Shown here one piece after another: positions 43,140 through 52,094 of a DNA stretch of 64,000 nt. The notes under the pieces are model-generated. The model saw only the letters and a list, made by a program, of their open reading frames with translations, was not told the origin of the DNA and did not search any database. The stretch covers positions 186,001 to 250,000 of the forward strand of contig CAWKOA010000001.1 in NCBI GenBank assembly GCA_963851025.1. Reading direction: 5' to 3'. Source of the stretch: RYN-230 sp963851025. Lineage in GTDB: Bacteria > Actinomycetota > Actinomycetes > Streptosporangiales > Streptosporangiaceae. The position numbers and the translations under genes are program-made. The first letter of the stretch is position 1. Each line of letters opens with the position of its first letter.

Positions 43140-44136
43140 CCGACTGCCCGTAGCTGGGCGCCTCGGAGACCCGGACGTTCCGCGGGATGATCGACTCGAG
43201 GACCACCTCGCCGAAGTGATCCTTGACCTCGTCCGCGACCTGAGTGGCCAGCCGGGTCCGCCCGTCGAACATGGTGAGCAGGATCGTGGAGATGGCCAGG
43301 TCCGGGTTGAGGTGGCTCTTGACCAGGTCCACCGTGCGCAGCAGTTGCTCGAGCCCTTCGAGCGCGTAGTACTCGCACTGGATAGGGATCAGCACCTCGG
43401 CCGCGGCCACCAGGGCGTTGACGGTCAGCAGACCCAGAGACGGCGGGCAATCTATCAAGATGTAGTCGAGCTGTGACTCATCGTAGGCACGGAGGGCCCG
43501 GGAGAGCCGGCCCTCGCGGGCCACCATGGGCACCAGCTCGATCTCCGCGCCAGCCAGGTCGATCGTGGCGGGAGCACAGTAGAGCAGGGGGATGTCCTCG
43601 ACGGCGTGGATGATCCCGACCAGGGGCTGGTCCTCGACCAGCACGTGATAGATCGACGTGGTCCCGACCCGGTGCTCCACGTCCAGCGCCGTGGACGCGT
43701 TGCCCTGCGGGTCCAGGTCGATCACCAGCACCCGCGAGCCATGCTGGGCCAGCGCGGCCGCGAGGTTGACCGCGGTCGTGGTCTTGCCCACGCCGCCCTT
43801 CTGGTTGGCGATCGTGATCACCCGGCACGAACCCGGCCGGGGCCACGCACGTTCTGGCCGGCTCGCGCCGGCGGGGGCCGGCCGGGACGCCTGCCCGGCC
43901 TCGGTCTCCTCGCCGGGCTGCCTGGCTGCGGGAACTACCAATTCATGCCTTCCACCGCCGGTGGCCACGCCCGCCCCTGCGTCGACCCGTGCCTGGGTGA
44001 CCCGTGCTCGGGTCACCCGTGCCTGCCTGGCTTTCGTGCTTCCCGCCCGCCCGCGGGTCAGTCGCGGCCGCGGCGGTTCCCCCACCCGAACGCACGGCGG
44101 CTCCCCGGCGCCTTCCCATGTCCCCCTCGTTTCCAT
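43039..44136 (-). CDS. parA: Chromosome-partitioning ATPase ParA
   Basis: A ParA/MinD-type ATPase. The deviant Walker A is IANQKGGVGKTTTAVNLA. Walker A' is VLVIDLDPQGNAST, and Walker B is LDYILIDCPPSLGLLT. Conserved IPIQCEYYALEGLEQLL and IPRNVRVSEAPSYGQSV follow. A ~95-residue disordered N-terminal extension includes a 15-base-repeat-derived RARVTQARVDA stretch. The start is uncertain (ATG 44136 chosen; the ORF continues upstream through the parS at 44174). A broken MFS gene lies between parA and parB. Confidence 0.93.
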   Translation of the reverse strand: METRGTWEGAGEPPCVRVGEPPRPRLTRGRAGSTKARQARVTRARVTQARVDAGAGVATGGGRHELVVPAARQPGEETEAGQASRPAPAGASRPERAWPRPGSCRVITIANQKGGVGKTTTAVNLAAALAQHGSRVLVIDLDPQGNASTALDVEHRVGTTSIYHVLVEDQPLVGIIHAVEDIPLLYCAPATIDLAGAEIELVPMVAREGRLSRALRAYDESQLDYILIDCPPSLGLLTVNALVAAAEVLIPIQCEYYALEGLEQLLRTVDLVKSHLNPDLAISTILLTMFDGRTRLATQVADEVKDHFGEVVLESIIPRNVRVSEAPSYGQSVMTYDPGSSGAVAYLEAAREMAHRSAPGQPAAG

Positions 44137-44173
44137 CGGGATAGACGTCGGCCCCGACCGGGACCGGCACCTG

Positions 44174-44189
44174 TGCTTCACGTGAAACA
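44174..44189. promoter_or_regulatory. parS: parS site 3, upstream of parA
   Basis: TGCTTCACGTGAAACA has a single mismatch to the consensus. It lies in the parA leader, between parA and rsmG. Confidence 0.88.
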
Positions 44190-44355
44190 GCGGCCACCGG
44201 CCAGCCCAGCCCGAGGGACCGCGATGGCCGCGGTTCCGCCCCGCCCGCCAGGCCATCCCCGGAGCCAGCCCGGGCTTCGCCTGGCCATCCCAGGCCCGCT
44301 GCGGAAGCCACCGCCGCGCTCCTCTCCTGCCCGATGCCCGCGCGCTCCGGTCCCG

Positions 44356-45036
44356 CTACCGGCCAGCGACCATCCGCACGACTGTCGCGGCCCGATCGAC
44401 CTTACCGTCCCCGGCCCGTACTACGGCCACGTCTCGCATACCCAGCCGGCGCAGCACGGGACGGGCCCGGGCGACCTCCTCGCCGGCGGCCGCTCCCTTC
44501 ACGGCAAGTATCAGCCCGCCGGGCCGGACCAGGCCGGCCGCCAGGCCAGCCAGGCGGTCCAGCGGCGCCACGGCCCGGGCGGTCAGCACGTCCGCCTCCA
44601 GTTTCCCGGCCAGCTCCTCCGCGGTGGCCCGGCAGACCTGCGCGTTACCCAGGCCCAGCTCCTGGATGCACTCGTCCAGGAAGATAGTGCGCCGCTCCAT
44701 CCGCTCGACCAGGGTCACCTCGACGTCCGGGAGCAGCAGCGCCAGCACGATCCCGGGGAGCCCGGCTCCTGATCCGAGGTCGATGAGGGTGGCGGGCCTG
44801 GGCACCAGCTCCGCGATCGCCGCGCAGTTCAGTACGTGACGGCTCCACAGCCGGGGCACCTCCCGCGGCCCCAGCAGCCCCCGGGTCACCCCGGGGCCCG
44901 CCAGCATGCGGACGTACCGCTCGGCGAGCGGGAGAGCGGCCCCGAAAACCTCTGCTGCCTCGGCGGGGGGAGGCGGTACCTCAGCGGGCTCCAGCTCAGC
45001 GGGCCGCTCTTCACCAGGCACGAGAAGACCGTTCAC
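44356..45036 (-). CDS. rsmG: 16S rRNA m7G527 methyltransferase RsmG
   Basis: A 226-residue SAM-dependent methyltransferase. The family phrases are LLGPREVPRLWSRHVLNCAAI, motif I LIDLGSGAGLPGIVLALLLPD, VTLVERMERRTIFLDECI and LTARAVAPLDRLAGLAAGLV. It modifies G527 of 16S rRNA, and loss confers low-level streptomycin resistance. It lies between khpB and parA in the standard origin order. Confidence 0.95.
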   Translation of the reverse strand: MNGLLVPGEERPAELEPAEVPPPPAEAAEVFGAALPLAERYVRMLAGPGVTRGLLGPREVPRLWSRHVLNCAAIAELVPRPATLIDLGSGAGLPGIVLALLLPDVEVTLVERMERRTIFLDECIQELGLGNAQVCRATAEELAGKLEADVLTARAVAPLDRLAGLAAGLVRPGGLILAVKGAAAGEEVARARPVLRRLGMRDVAVVRAGDGKVDRAATVVRMVAGR

Positions 45037-45095
45037 GGGGCGGCCGGGGCCGTGACGCGGCGGGCCGGGAATCCGGTCCGGGGAACATGACCGGG

Positions 45096-45782
45096 TCAGC
45101 CCACCGGGAAGACGACCACCCGGCGGTTCGGCTCCTCGCCCTCGGACTCGCTGCGCAGCCCGGCCGCGGCCACCGCGTCGTGCACGACCTTGCGCTCGAA
45201 CGGGGTCATGGCATCCAGCCGCCGGGGCACCCCGCTGCTCTTGACTTCATCCGCCGCATCCTGGCCCAGCTCGGTCAGCTCGACCCGCCGGCGGGCCCGG
45301 TATCCGCCCACGTCCAGCATGATCCTGGTCCGGGCCCCGGTCTGCCGGTGCACCGCGAGGCGCGTCAGTTCCTGCAGCGCCTCCAGGACCTCGCCGTGCG
45401 GGCCGATGAGCTCCTGCAGGGTCGCGCCGACCACGGACACCAGGGCCCGGTCGCCCTCGACATCCATGTCGATGTCGCCATCGAGGTCGGCCACATCCAG
45501 CAGGCCCTCGACGTAGTCGGCCGCGATCTCGCTTTCCTGCTCGAGGTCGGCCGGATCCACCTCAGCGGGAGCCTCGTCAGCACCAGACGGAGCGGAGTCC
45601 TCGTCCTCGGCGGCGTCCTCGGCGGCCTCGTCGTCCGCCCCCAGGCTCAGGTCCCCGGAGCCCTGCTCGTCCGGGCCGCCGGCCACGGCCGCGGCCGGCT
45701 CGCCGCCGCCCTCACCCGCCAGTGCCTGGCCTGCAGTATCACCGCTGGCAACGGTGCCCGCGTTCTCCGCTTGGCTCACCAC
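45096..45782 (-). CDS. khpB: KhpB (Jag-type) KH/R3H RNA-binding protein
   Basis: A 228-residue protein. The first ~75 residues are acidic and Ala/Gly-rich. The KH domain includes ALVSVVGATLQELIGPHGEVLEALQELTRLAV. The C-terminal R3H domain reads MTPFERKVVHDAVAAAGLRSESEGEEPNRRVVVFP. It binds RNA and, with KhpA, is linked to cell elongation in other Gram-positives. It sits between yidC and rsmG, with 24 bases to yidC. Confidence 0.92.
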   Translation of the reverse strand: MVSQAENAGTVASGDTAGQALAGEGGGEPAAAVAGGPDEQGSGDLSLGADDEAAEDAAEDEDSAPSGADEAPAEVDPADLEQESEIAADYVEGLLDVADLDGDIDMDVEGDRALVSVVGATLQELIGPHGEVLEALQELTRLAVHRQTGARTRIMLDVGGYRARRRVELTELGQDAADEVKSSGVPRRLDAMTPFERKVVHDAVAAAGLRSESEGEEPNRRVVVFPVG

Positions 45783-45806
45783 CGGGTTCCTCCTCGTTGC
45801 GGGTGC

Positions 45807-47174
45807 TCATGTGCCGCCACGACACCCATGGGGTCGTGGCCAGCCTTGGCTTTTATCGCTTGCCCGAGCGCCGGCTGCGGGACTGCCGCACCGGCTGCTG
45901 CCTGACGATCTTAGTCTCGGGCTCAGGCGCGGGTGGCTCGGGTTCGGTGCGGCCCTTGACGAGCCTGCGCAGCCCGCCACCGCCGCCGTTCGAGCCGGAT
46001 CCGGTCTTGCCGGCGCCCTTGGGAGCCGCCGCGCTGGCCGGCTTGGCTGCACCGTTACCCGCCTGCTTGCCCTGGGCCGGCTTGGCCGGCGCGGTCTTGG
46101 CCGGCGACTTGCGCAGCTGGTTGATCGGCGGCTGGGCGGACCGGGCCGCAGCCGGCTTGGCGGCCGCCGGGGTCCCGTCCCCAGTCGCAGGCTGGGCACC
46201 ATCCGCGGTGGCTGACTGGGCCTGTGGCTCGACTGGGCGGCGGCCGCCTTGGCCGCGGCCTGCTGCCGCGCTGCGGCCCGGCCCGCGGCGGTCACGTTGG
46301 CCGGCGGCTTGGCCGGCGCTCCCTTTCCTGGCTGCCGCGCGGCCGATTTGCCGGCTGCGGCCGCGGGGGCGGCACCGCCGCCCGCCGTCGCCGTGGCGGG
46401 CGGAGGGAACCTCTTGAACAGCACGTACTGCTGGCCGAGCGTCCACAGGTTCGTGGTAACCCAGTACAGGACCAGGCCGTACTGCCAGTACAGGCCGGAC
46501 AGCGCGAAGACCGGGACGATGTACTGCATCATCTTCTGCGATGACGCCATCGGGTTGTTCGGGTCCACCTGCGGGGTCATGCCGCGCTTCATGCTCTGCC
46601 GCACGGTCATGAACGTGGTCGTCGCGCTGACCACCACGGTCAGCAGGATGACGATCTTCTGGCTGGTCCCGATAGAAGAGAAAACCGGCGGGAAGATCGA
46701 CGTCAGCAGCCGGTCGGCCACGGTGACGACACCGAAGATCTTGGCGTGCTGCGCGCTGGCCACCACCGCGGGGGTCAGGCCGTACTTCGGCTGATCCTCG
46801 GCGATGGCCCGGAGCACGCCGAACAGGGCGAAGAAGACCGGGAGCTGCGCGACCACAGGGAGACAGCCGGCGAGGGGGTTCGCGCCGTTCTCCTTGTACA
46901 GCTTCATGGTCTCTTCGTTGAGCTTCTGCCGGTCGTTCTTGTACTTCTTCTTCAGCTCAGCGACCTGCGGCGCCAGCGCGGTCATCTTCCTGGTCGCGTG
47001 CATCTGCTTGATGAACAGCGGCACCAGGATCAGCCGCATCAGCACGACCAGGATGACGATCGAGAGCGCCCATGCCGCCCCACTGGAGTCGCCGAAGATG
47101 GCACCCAGCCCCGCGTGCAGGCGCATGATCACCCACGCGACCGCGTCGTATAGAGGGGTAAGCGGGTTGGTCAC
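45807..47174 (-). CDS. yidC: Membrane protein insertase YidC, tail frameshifted
   Basis: The first ~310 residues are a sound YidC/Oxa1: MTNPLTPLYDAVAWVIMRLH, LSIVILVVLMRLILVPLF, KYKNDRQKLNEETMKLYKENGANPLAGCLPVVAQLPVFFALF, and YIVPVFALSGLYWQYGLVLYWVTTNLW. After the KAAAAQS region the current frame becomes Arg/Pro/Ser noise to 45807. One base added near 46230 opens a better frame ending at 45853, with a GGGGGLRRLVKGR... ETKIVRQQPVRQ...RRSGKR tail, typical of actinobacterial YidC. The insertase core is intact. It overlaps yidD by four bases. Confidence 0.92.
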   Translation of the reverse strand: MTNPLTPLYDAVAWVIMRLHAGLGAIFGDSSGAAWALSIVILVVLMRLILVPLFIKQMHATRKMTALAPQVAELKKKYKNDRQKLNEETMKLYKENGANPLAGCLPVVAQLPVFFALFGVLRAIAEDQPKYGLTPAVVASAQHAKIFGVVTVADRLLTSIFPPVFSSIGTSQKIVILLTVVVSATTTFMTVRQSMKRGMTPQVDPNNPMASSQKMMQYIVPVFALSGLYWQYGLVLYWVTTNLWTLGQQYVLFKRFPPPATATAGGGAAPAAAAGKSAARQPGKGAPAKPPANVTAAGRAAARQQAAAKAAAAQSSHRPSQPPRMVPSLRLGTGPRRPPSRLRPGPPSRRSTSCASRRPRPRRPSRPRASRRVTVQPSRPARRLPRAPARPDPARTAAVAGCAGSSRAAPNPSHPRLSPRLRSSGSSRCGSPAAGARASDKSQGWPRPHGCRGGT

Positions 47175-47470
47175 GACCTCGCTCCTTGTGCTGGGGGCGT
47201 CAGCCGCCCTGCGCGGCGGGGCGGCACTGGGTCAAAGCCGCCCCGGTTGAACGGATGGCACCGGCCGATCCGCCGGACCGCCAGCCACGAACCTCGCAGC
47301 GCCCCGTGCACACGCACAGCCTCAAGGGCGTAAGCGCTGCACGAGGGCTCAAATCGGCACCGCGGCCCGAGCATCGGGCTGATGAAGCGCCGGTAGGTAC
47401 CGATCACGAGTAGCAGGACCCGCGCACCGGCCGACGGCCGGCCTGGGCTGGTCTCGGGTGAGCTGATCAT
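47171..47470 (-). CDS. yidD: Membrane protein insertion efficiency factor YidD
   Basis: A 99-residue YidD. The signature YRRFISPMLGPRCRFEPSCSAYALEAV and HGALRGSWLAVRRIGRCHPFNRGGFDPVP includes the three conserved Cys. It overlaps rnpA upstream and yidC downstream by four bases each (ATGA-type), so the three are translationally coupled. It assists YidC-dependent insertion. Confidence 0.95.
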   Translation of the reverse strand: MISSPETSPGRPSAGARVLLLVIGTYRRFISPMLGPRCRFEPSCSAYALEAVRVHGALRGSWLAVRRIGRCHPFNRGGFDPVPPRRAGRLTPPAQGARS

Positions 47471-47829
47471 CGGCTCAGCGCCCCCACCTGCCGCCGCAGC
47501 AACGTGTTGATCACCAGGTCGAGTTCAGCGGCGAGGTCCGACTGGCGTGCGGTCGCGGCCCGCGGATTGGCACGAACCACAAGCAGGCTACCTTGCGGCA
47601 GCGACTCCATATGCCCGCCCATGAGCGCGCGAAGCCTGCGGCGCACCTTGTTCCGTATCACCGCACCGCCCACGGCCCGGCTGACCACGAATCCCGCCCG
47701 GGCCGGCTCCTGCGACCCGGGACGGATCAGCAGATGCCCGGTCAGCAGGGGACGGCCGGTCCGGCTGCCGCCTCGCACGGCGGCGGAGAAATCCTCACGC
47801 CGCCGCATCCGGGCCGCCGCGGGAAGCAC
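47467..47829 (-). CDS. rnpA: Ribonuclease P protein component
   Basis: A 120-residue RnpA with the RNA-binding signature AVIRNKVRRRLRALM and the N-terminal MRRREDFSAAVRGG. FVVSRAVGGAVIRNKV is the family core. It supports tRNA 5' maturation by the RNase P RNA. It lies 36 bases after rpmH. Confidence 0.95.
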   Translation of the reverse strand: MLPAAARMRRREDFSAAVRGGSRTGRPLLTGHLLIRPGSQEPARAGFVVSRAVGGAVIRNKVRRRLRALMGGHMESLPQGSLLVVRANPRAATARQSDLAAELDLVINTLLRRQVGALSR

Positions 47830-47865
47830 AGCTGACCTCCCTGGTCCTCGGCCGGGAAACGCAGG

Positions 47866-48003
47866 TCAGACACTGACCCGCGCGCGGCCCTTACGCCGCC
47901 GCGCGGACAGGACCGCGCGGCCCGCCCTGGTCCGCATGCGCAGCCTGAACCCGTGCGTCTTAGCACGCCGTCGGTTGTTCGGCTGGAACGTACGCTTGCT
48001 CAC
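47866..48003 (-). CDS. rpmH: 50S ribosomal protein L34
   Basis: A 45-residue L34: SKRTFQPNNRRRAKTHGFRL then MRTRAGRAVLSARRRKGRARVSV. The start is a GTG at 48003 with GGAG five bases upstream. It is the first gene of the minus-strand rpmH-rnpA-yidD-yidC-khpB-rsmG series, divergent from dnaA. Confidence 0.96.
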   Translation of the reverse strand: MSKRTFQPNNRRRAKTHGFRLRMRTRAGRAVLSARRRKGRARVSV

Positions 48004-48194
48004 AGGAACTCCAGGTACCGATCTTGGCTTGGGACCCGCGGGGGCGGTACGCGCACATGCGGGACTGGCCACTGTGTAAGTGGCTGGGCCTGCTCACGTT
48101 ACGCGCACCCCCGGCCACCGGTCAAACCAGCCAGGGGCCAGGCACCCGCGAGAACCCACAGTTTGCTTACGCTCGCCGGCCCCGGCCCCTAGGC

Positions 48195-48203
48195 TGTGGA
48201 CAA
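48195..48203 (-). promoter_or_regulatory. Perfect DnaA box (TTGTCCACA)
   Basis: The complement is the actinobacterial DnaA-box consensus TTGTCCACA. Confidence 0.7.
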
Positions 48204-48303
48204 CGCTCCGGCCGGGGGTGGCCAGAGCCGGGCACGCGGGTCCCGTCCACAGGCACTCTTCCCGCGCGATCCGTGCACGCCGTGATATCCGGCGTGCACA
48301 ACC

Positions 48304-48312
48304 TGTGGACAA
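48304..48312 (-). promoter_or_regulatory. Perfect DnaA box (TTGTCCACA)
   Basis: A second exact box, 55 bases ahead of the dnaA start. Confidence 0.7.
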
Positions 48313-48366
48313 AGCTGTTGATCACACTGAGCTGATCAGACGGGGGGCGCGAGGGGTGGACGGCCA

Positions 48367-50082
48367 ATGAGTGAAACAGACCTCGCGGAGGTGTGGGCCA
48401 GGTCGCTGGAAGAGCTGGCGACCATGCAGATCGAGCCGCACCAGCGGGCGTGGCTGAAACTGACCCGCCCGCTGGGGCTGGTCGAGAACACGGCGCTGAT
48501 CGCCACGCCCAACGAGTTCGTCAAGGAGCAGCTGGAGACCCGGCTGCGGGCGCTCATCACGCACGCGCTCTCCCGGGAACTGGGCCGCAGCATCCAGCTG
48601 GCGGTGACGGTGGATCCCACCGCGATCACCGCGGCGACGGCGTTCCCGCCCGCCCCGGCCGATCCCGGCCCGGCGGCCGGCCAGCCCGGGATCGGCGATG
48701 GCCACGGCGGGATGCCCGGCATGATCGGCAGCCCGATGGGCGGCCCCATGAGCGGCCGGGTCCCGAGGGCCGCGGATCCGCTGGACGACAGCAGCTCCCT
48801 GGGCGGCGGCACTCCTTCCCTGGGAAGCACGGGTTCCCTGGACCGCACGGGCCTGGACCGCACGGGCGACCCGCGGAGCGTTCCGGGGAACGGGCAGCTT
48901 CGCCCGGGGGATCCTCATTCAGCGCTGCCCGGCCGGCCCGATGCGGCCTCCGGCGGGGCACCGCTGGGCGGCCCCTTCGACTCGCTGGCCGGCCGGCCGC
49001 AGCACGCGGCCGGGCCGCCACTGCCCGGGGCGCCCCGGCCTACCCAGGCCCGGCTCAATCCCAAGTACACCTTCGAGACCTTCGTGATCGGCTCGAGTAA
49101 CCGGTTCGCGCACGCCGCGGCGGTCGCGGTCGCCGAGGCGCCAGCCAAGGCCTACAACCCGCTCTTCGTGTACGGCGACTCCGGCCTCGGCAAGACCCAC
49201 CTGCTGCACGCCATCGGCCACTACGCGCAAAGCCTCTACCACGGCGTGAAGGTCCGGTACGTGAGCTCCGAAGAGTTCACCAACGATTTCATCAACATGA
49301 TCAGGGACGGCAAGCAGGACGGGTTCCGCCGCCGGTACCGCGACGTGGACGTGCTCCTGGTGGACGACATCCAGTTCCTGGAGAACAAGGAAGGAACCCA
49401 GGAGGAGTTCTTCCACACCTTCAACACCCTGCACAACGCCAGCAAGCAGATCGTGATCTCCAGTGACCGGGCCCCCAAGCGGCTGGTCACCCTGGAAGAC
49501 CGGCTGCGCAGCCGGTTCGAGTGGGGGCTGATCACCGACGTGCAGCCGCCGGAGCTGGAAACGCGCATCGCGATCCTGCGGAAGAAGGCGGTCCAGGAAG
49601 GGCTGAACGCGCCGCCCGAGGCCCTGGAGTACATCGCCAGCCGCATCTCGACCAACATCCGGGAGCTGGAGGGCGCCCTGATCCGGGTGACCGCGTTCGC
49701 CAGCCTGAACCGGCAGTCCGTAGACCTCCAGCTGGCGGAGATCGTCCTCAAGGACCTCATCCCCGAGGCGCAGGGGCCGGAGATCACGGCCGCCACGATC
49801 ATGGGGCAGACCGCCTCCTATTTCGGGCTGTCCATCGACGACCTGTGCGGGACATCGCGCTCGCGGGTGCTGGTGACCGCCCGGCAGATCGCCATGTACC
49901 TGTGCCGCGAGCTCACCGACCTGTCGCTGCCCAAGATCGGCCAGCAGTTCGGCGGCCGCGACCACACCACCGTGATGCACGCGGACCGGAAGATCCGGAA
50001 CCTGATGGCGGAACGGCGGTCCATCTACAACCAGGTGACAGAACTCACTAACCGGATCAAACAGCAAGCGCGGTCAGGGTGA
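48367..50082 (+). CDS. dnaA: Chromosomal replication initiator DnaA
   Basis: A 571-residue initiator. Domain I is in the first ~85 residues (WARSLEELATMQIEPHQRAWL). A long Gly/Pro-rich domain II (about 90-225) contains a GSTGSLDRTGLDRTG stretch encoded by 15-base repeats. The AAA+ core has Walker A GDSGLGKTHLL (270-277), VDVLLVDDIQF and the arginine finger DRLRSRFEWGL. Domain IV has the DnaA-box HTH (CRELTDLSLPKIGQQFGGRDHTTVMHADRKI). It melts oriC and loads DnaB. Confidence 0.97.
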   Translation: MSETDLAEVWARSLEELATMQIEPHQRAWLKLTRPLGLVENTALIATPNEFVKEQLETRLRALITHALSRELGRSIQLAVTVDPTAITAATAFPPAPADPGPAAGQPGIGDGHGGMPGMIGSPMGGPMSGRVPRAADPLDDSSSLGGGTPSLGSTGSLDRTGLDRTGDPRSVPGNGQLRPGDPHSALPGRPDAASGGAPLGGPFDSLAGRPQHAAGPPLPGAPRPTQARLNPKYTFETFVIGSSNRFAHAAAVAVAEAPAKAYNPLFVYGDSGLGKTHLLHAIGHYAQSLYHGVKVRYVSSEEFTNDFINMIRDGKQDGFRRRYRDVDVLLVDDIQFLENKEGTQEEFFHTFNTLHNASKQIVISSDRAPKRLVTLEDRLRSRFEWGLITDVQPPELETRIAILRKKAVQEGLNAPPEALEYIASRISTNIRELEGALIRVTAFASLNRQSVDLQLAEIVLKDLIPEAQGPEITAATIMGQTASYFGLSIDDLCGTSRSRVLVTARQIAMYLCRELTDLSLPKIGQQFGGRDHTTVMHADRKIRNLMAERRSIYNQVTELTNRIKQQARSG

Positions 50083-50521
50083 ACAACCACAGAACAGCGT
50101 TGTCCGTCACAATAAGTACACACAGGCTGTGGAAATCTCTGTGGACAGCCTTGGGACGAACAGAGGACAACGCGGGGAAAGCGGTGGGAAGCCGCCGGGA
50201 GAACTGCGGGAATCGGCCCGCCGTCCCCAGCGCGTCCCCCGCCGGAGGGCCGTCAGGCACAGCTACTGTGGACGCGCATTCCGGCTCTGAGCTGGGAAGA
50301 CGTCGTCTATCCCCAGCGTCCACCGACCCTATTGCGACTACGTACTTCTATCCATCAATGAAAGCAACAACGCAACAGGCAAGTCCCGGGGCCGCTCATG
50401 CCAACGCGCCTGCCGCAGCCCTTCCGACCCAGTCGCCGGAACAGATACCCACGAGGTGGGCAGCTCCAAACCGGTGCCCGAGCCTGAGCAGATAAATCTC
50501 CAGAAGGGGAGGCAGCTTCCG
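50083..50521. other. oriC: dnaA-dnaN intergenic region, probable oriC
   Basis: 439 bases without a gene. A one-mismatch DnaA box is seen (TGTGGACAG 50140-50148), plus several 2-mismatch ones (TGTGGAAAT 50128-50136, AGAGGACAA 50162-50170, TGTGGACGC 50267-50275). A lower-GC stretch around 50330-50390 could unwind. Boxes are fewer and weaker than in the Streptomyces oriC, and the two exact ones are upstream of dnaA. The assignment is from location and partial motif. Confidence 0.6.
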
Positions 50522-51652
50522 GTGAAGATCCAGGTAGAACGCGATGTACTGGCCGAAGCCGTGGCCTGGACGGCCCGCGCCCTGCCGGCCCGGCCCGCGG
50601 TCCCGGTCCTGGCGGGCATCCGCCTGCAGGCGGCCGCGGACCTGACCCTGTCCAGCTTCGACTACGACGTCTCGGCGCAGGCCCGGGTGCCGGTCGACGC
50701 GGAGGAGCAGGGCGAGGCGCTCGTCTCCGGCCGCCTGCTCGCGGAGATCACCCGGAGCCTGCCCGCCCGCCCGGTGGAGATCACCACCGATGGGTCGCGC
50801 GCCACGCTGACCTGTGGCAGCGCCACCTTCACCATGCTGACCATGCCGACCGAGGACTACCCGAGCCTGCCTGAGATGCCCCCGCCGGCCGGGTCCATCG
50901 GCAGCGACGCGTTCTCGTCGGCGGTGAGCCAGTCCGCCACTGCGGCCGGGCGCGATGACACGCTGCCCGCGCTGACCGGCGTCCGGATCGAGATCGAGGG
51001 CGAGACCCTCACGCTGGTCTCCACCGACCGCTACCGGCTCGCGGTCCGCGAGCTGCGCTGGACCCCGGCCCGGCCGGACCTGTCCGCCGCGGTGCTGGTC
51101 CCGGCCCGGGCGCTCGCCGACACGGCCCGGGCGCTGACCGCGGGCGCGGAAGTGTCCATCGCGCTGGCCCTGCCCGGTGAGGAGGGCGCGGGCGGCGAGG
51201 GGATGATCGGGTTCGAGGGCGGCGGCCGCCGGACCACCACGCGGCTGCTCGGCGGCGACTTCCCGCGCTACGAGTCGCTGCTGCCCAAGCAGGTGAACGC
51301 GGTGGCCGAGCTGGCGACCGCGCCCTTCGCCGAGGCCGTCAAGCGGGTCGCCCTGGTCGCCGAGCGCAACACGGCGGTCCGGCTGTCGTTCTCCCCCGGG
51401 CAGCTCGTGCTCGAGGCCGGGACCGGGGACGAGGCGCAGGCCGAGGAGGTCATCGACGCCAGCTTCGAGGGTGACGACATCCAGATCGCTTTCAACCCCC
51501 AGTACCTGCTGGACGGCCTGACCGCGCTGGACTCCGACACCGCCCGGATCTCGTTCACTGAGTCGGGCAAGCCCGCCCTCATCACCGGCAAGCCCGCCCC
51601 AGACGAGCAGCCCGATTTCCGGTATCTGCTCATGCCCATCCGACTCGGCTAG
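50522..51652 (+). CDS. dnaN: DNA polymerase III sliding clamp (beta subunit)
   Basis: A 376-residue clamp with three repeated domains. The start is GTG 50522 (VKIQVERDVLAEAVAWTARALPARPAVPVLAG), with AGAAGGGGAGG upstream; the ORF runs 22 codons further upstream. Conserved patches are PTEDYPSLPEMP, LVSTDRYRLAVREL and FAEAVKRVALVAERNTAVRLSF, with the C-terminal PDEQPDFRYLLMPIRL clamp-loader/ligand pocket. It tethers polymerase to DNA. Confidence 0.96.
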   Translation: MKIQVERDVLAEAVAWTARALPARPAVPVLAGIRLQAAADLTLSSFDYDVSAQARVPVDAEEQGEALVSGRLLAEITRSLPARPVEITTDGSRATLTCGSATFTMLTMPTEDYPSLPEMPPPAGSIGSDAFSSAVSQSATAAGRDDTLPALTGVRIEIEGETLTLVSTDRYRLAVRELRWTPARPDLSAAVLVPARALADTARALTAGAEVSIALALPGEEGAGGEGMIGFEGGGRRTTTRLLGGDFPRYESLLPKQVNAVAELATAPFAEAVKRVALVAERNTAVRLSFSPGQLVLEAGTGDEAQAEEVIDASFEGDDIQIAFNPQYLLDGLTALDSDTARISFTESGKPALITGKPAPDEQPDFRYLLMPIRLG

Positions 51653-51680
51653 CTCTGCTAGCCCGGGGGGCGGTGTTAAC

Positions 51681-51700
51681 CCGGGGGGACGACCCCCCGG
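51681..51700 (+). repeat. REP-like hairpin (CCGGGGGGACGACCCCCCGG)
   Basis: A perfect 8-bp stem with an ACGA loop. Its reverse complement occurs at 52075-52094. Confidence 0.85.
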
Positions 51701-52074
51701 ACCCCCCCGATCGGCGCTTCGCGCCGAGCGCGGCGCCGCCGCGCGTGGGTTGCGGGTGGGTCGGGATCCCCACGGGTCTGGCCCTGAGCCGGCCCTCAGC
51801 CGCGCGAGGAGGCGAGGCCGGGCCGCGCGTGGTCGGGATCCCCACGGGTCCGGGCTCGGACAGGTCCACGGGTCTGGCCCTGAGCCGGCCCTCAGCCGTG
51901 CGAGCAGGCCGGGCCGCACCTGGGTTGCGGGCGGGCCAGGATCGTCCGGGGTCTGGGTCTCGCCCGGATCACCGGGGAGGGGAGGCGCGCCGCAGGCGTG
52001 CCCTCGCCGACCCGGCGATTAACCCGGCACCCGCCGCAGACGACGTGCATACGGAGGCGGGCAAGTGGGGGGTT

Positions 52075-52094
52075 CCGGGGGGTCGTCCCCCCGG
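52075..52094 (-). repeat. REP-like hairpin, inverse copy
   Basis: CCGGGGGGTCGTCCCCCCGG is the exact reverse complement of the 51681-51700 hairpin. It lies 23 bases before the recF start. Confidence 0.85.

Larger units (their letters stand above)
48004..48366. other. rpmH-dnaA divergent gap with DnaA boxes
   Basis: 363 bases with two perfect TGTGGACAA DnaA boxes (48195-48203 and 48304-48312) and AT-richer patches. Divergent rpmH and dnaA promoters are expected here. The boxes suggest DnaA autoregulation or an origin segment. Confidence 0.65.
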
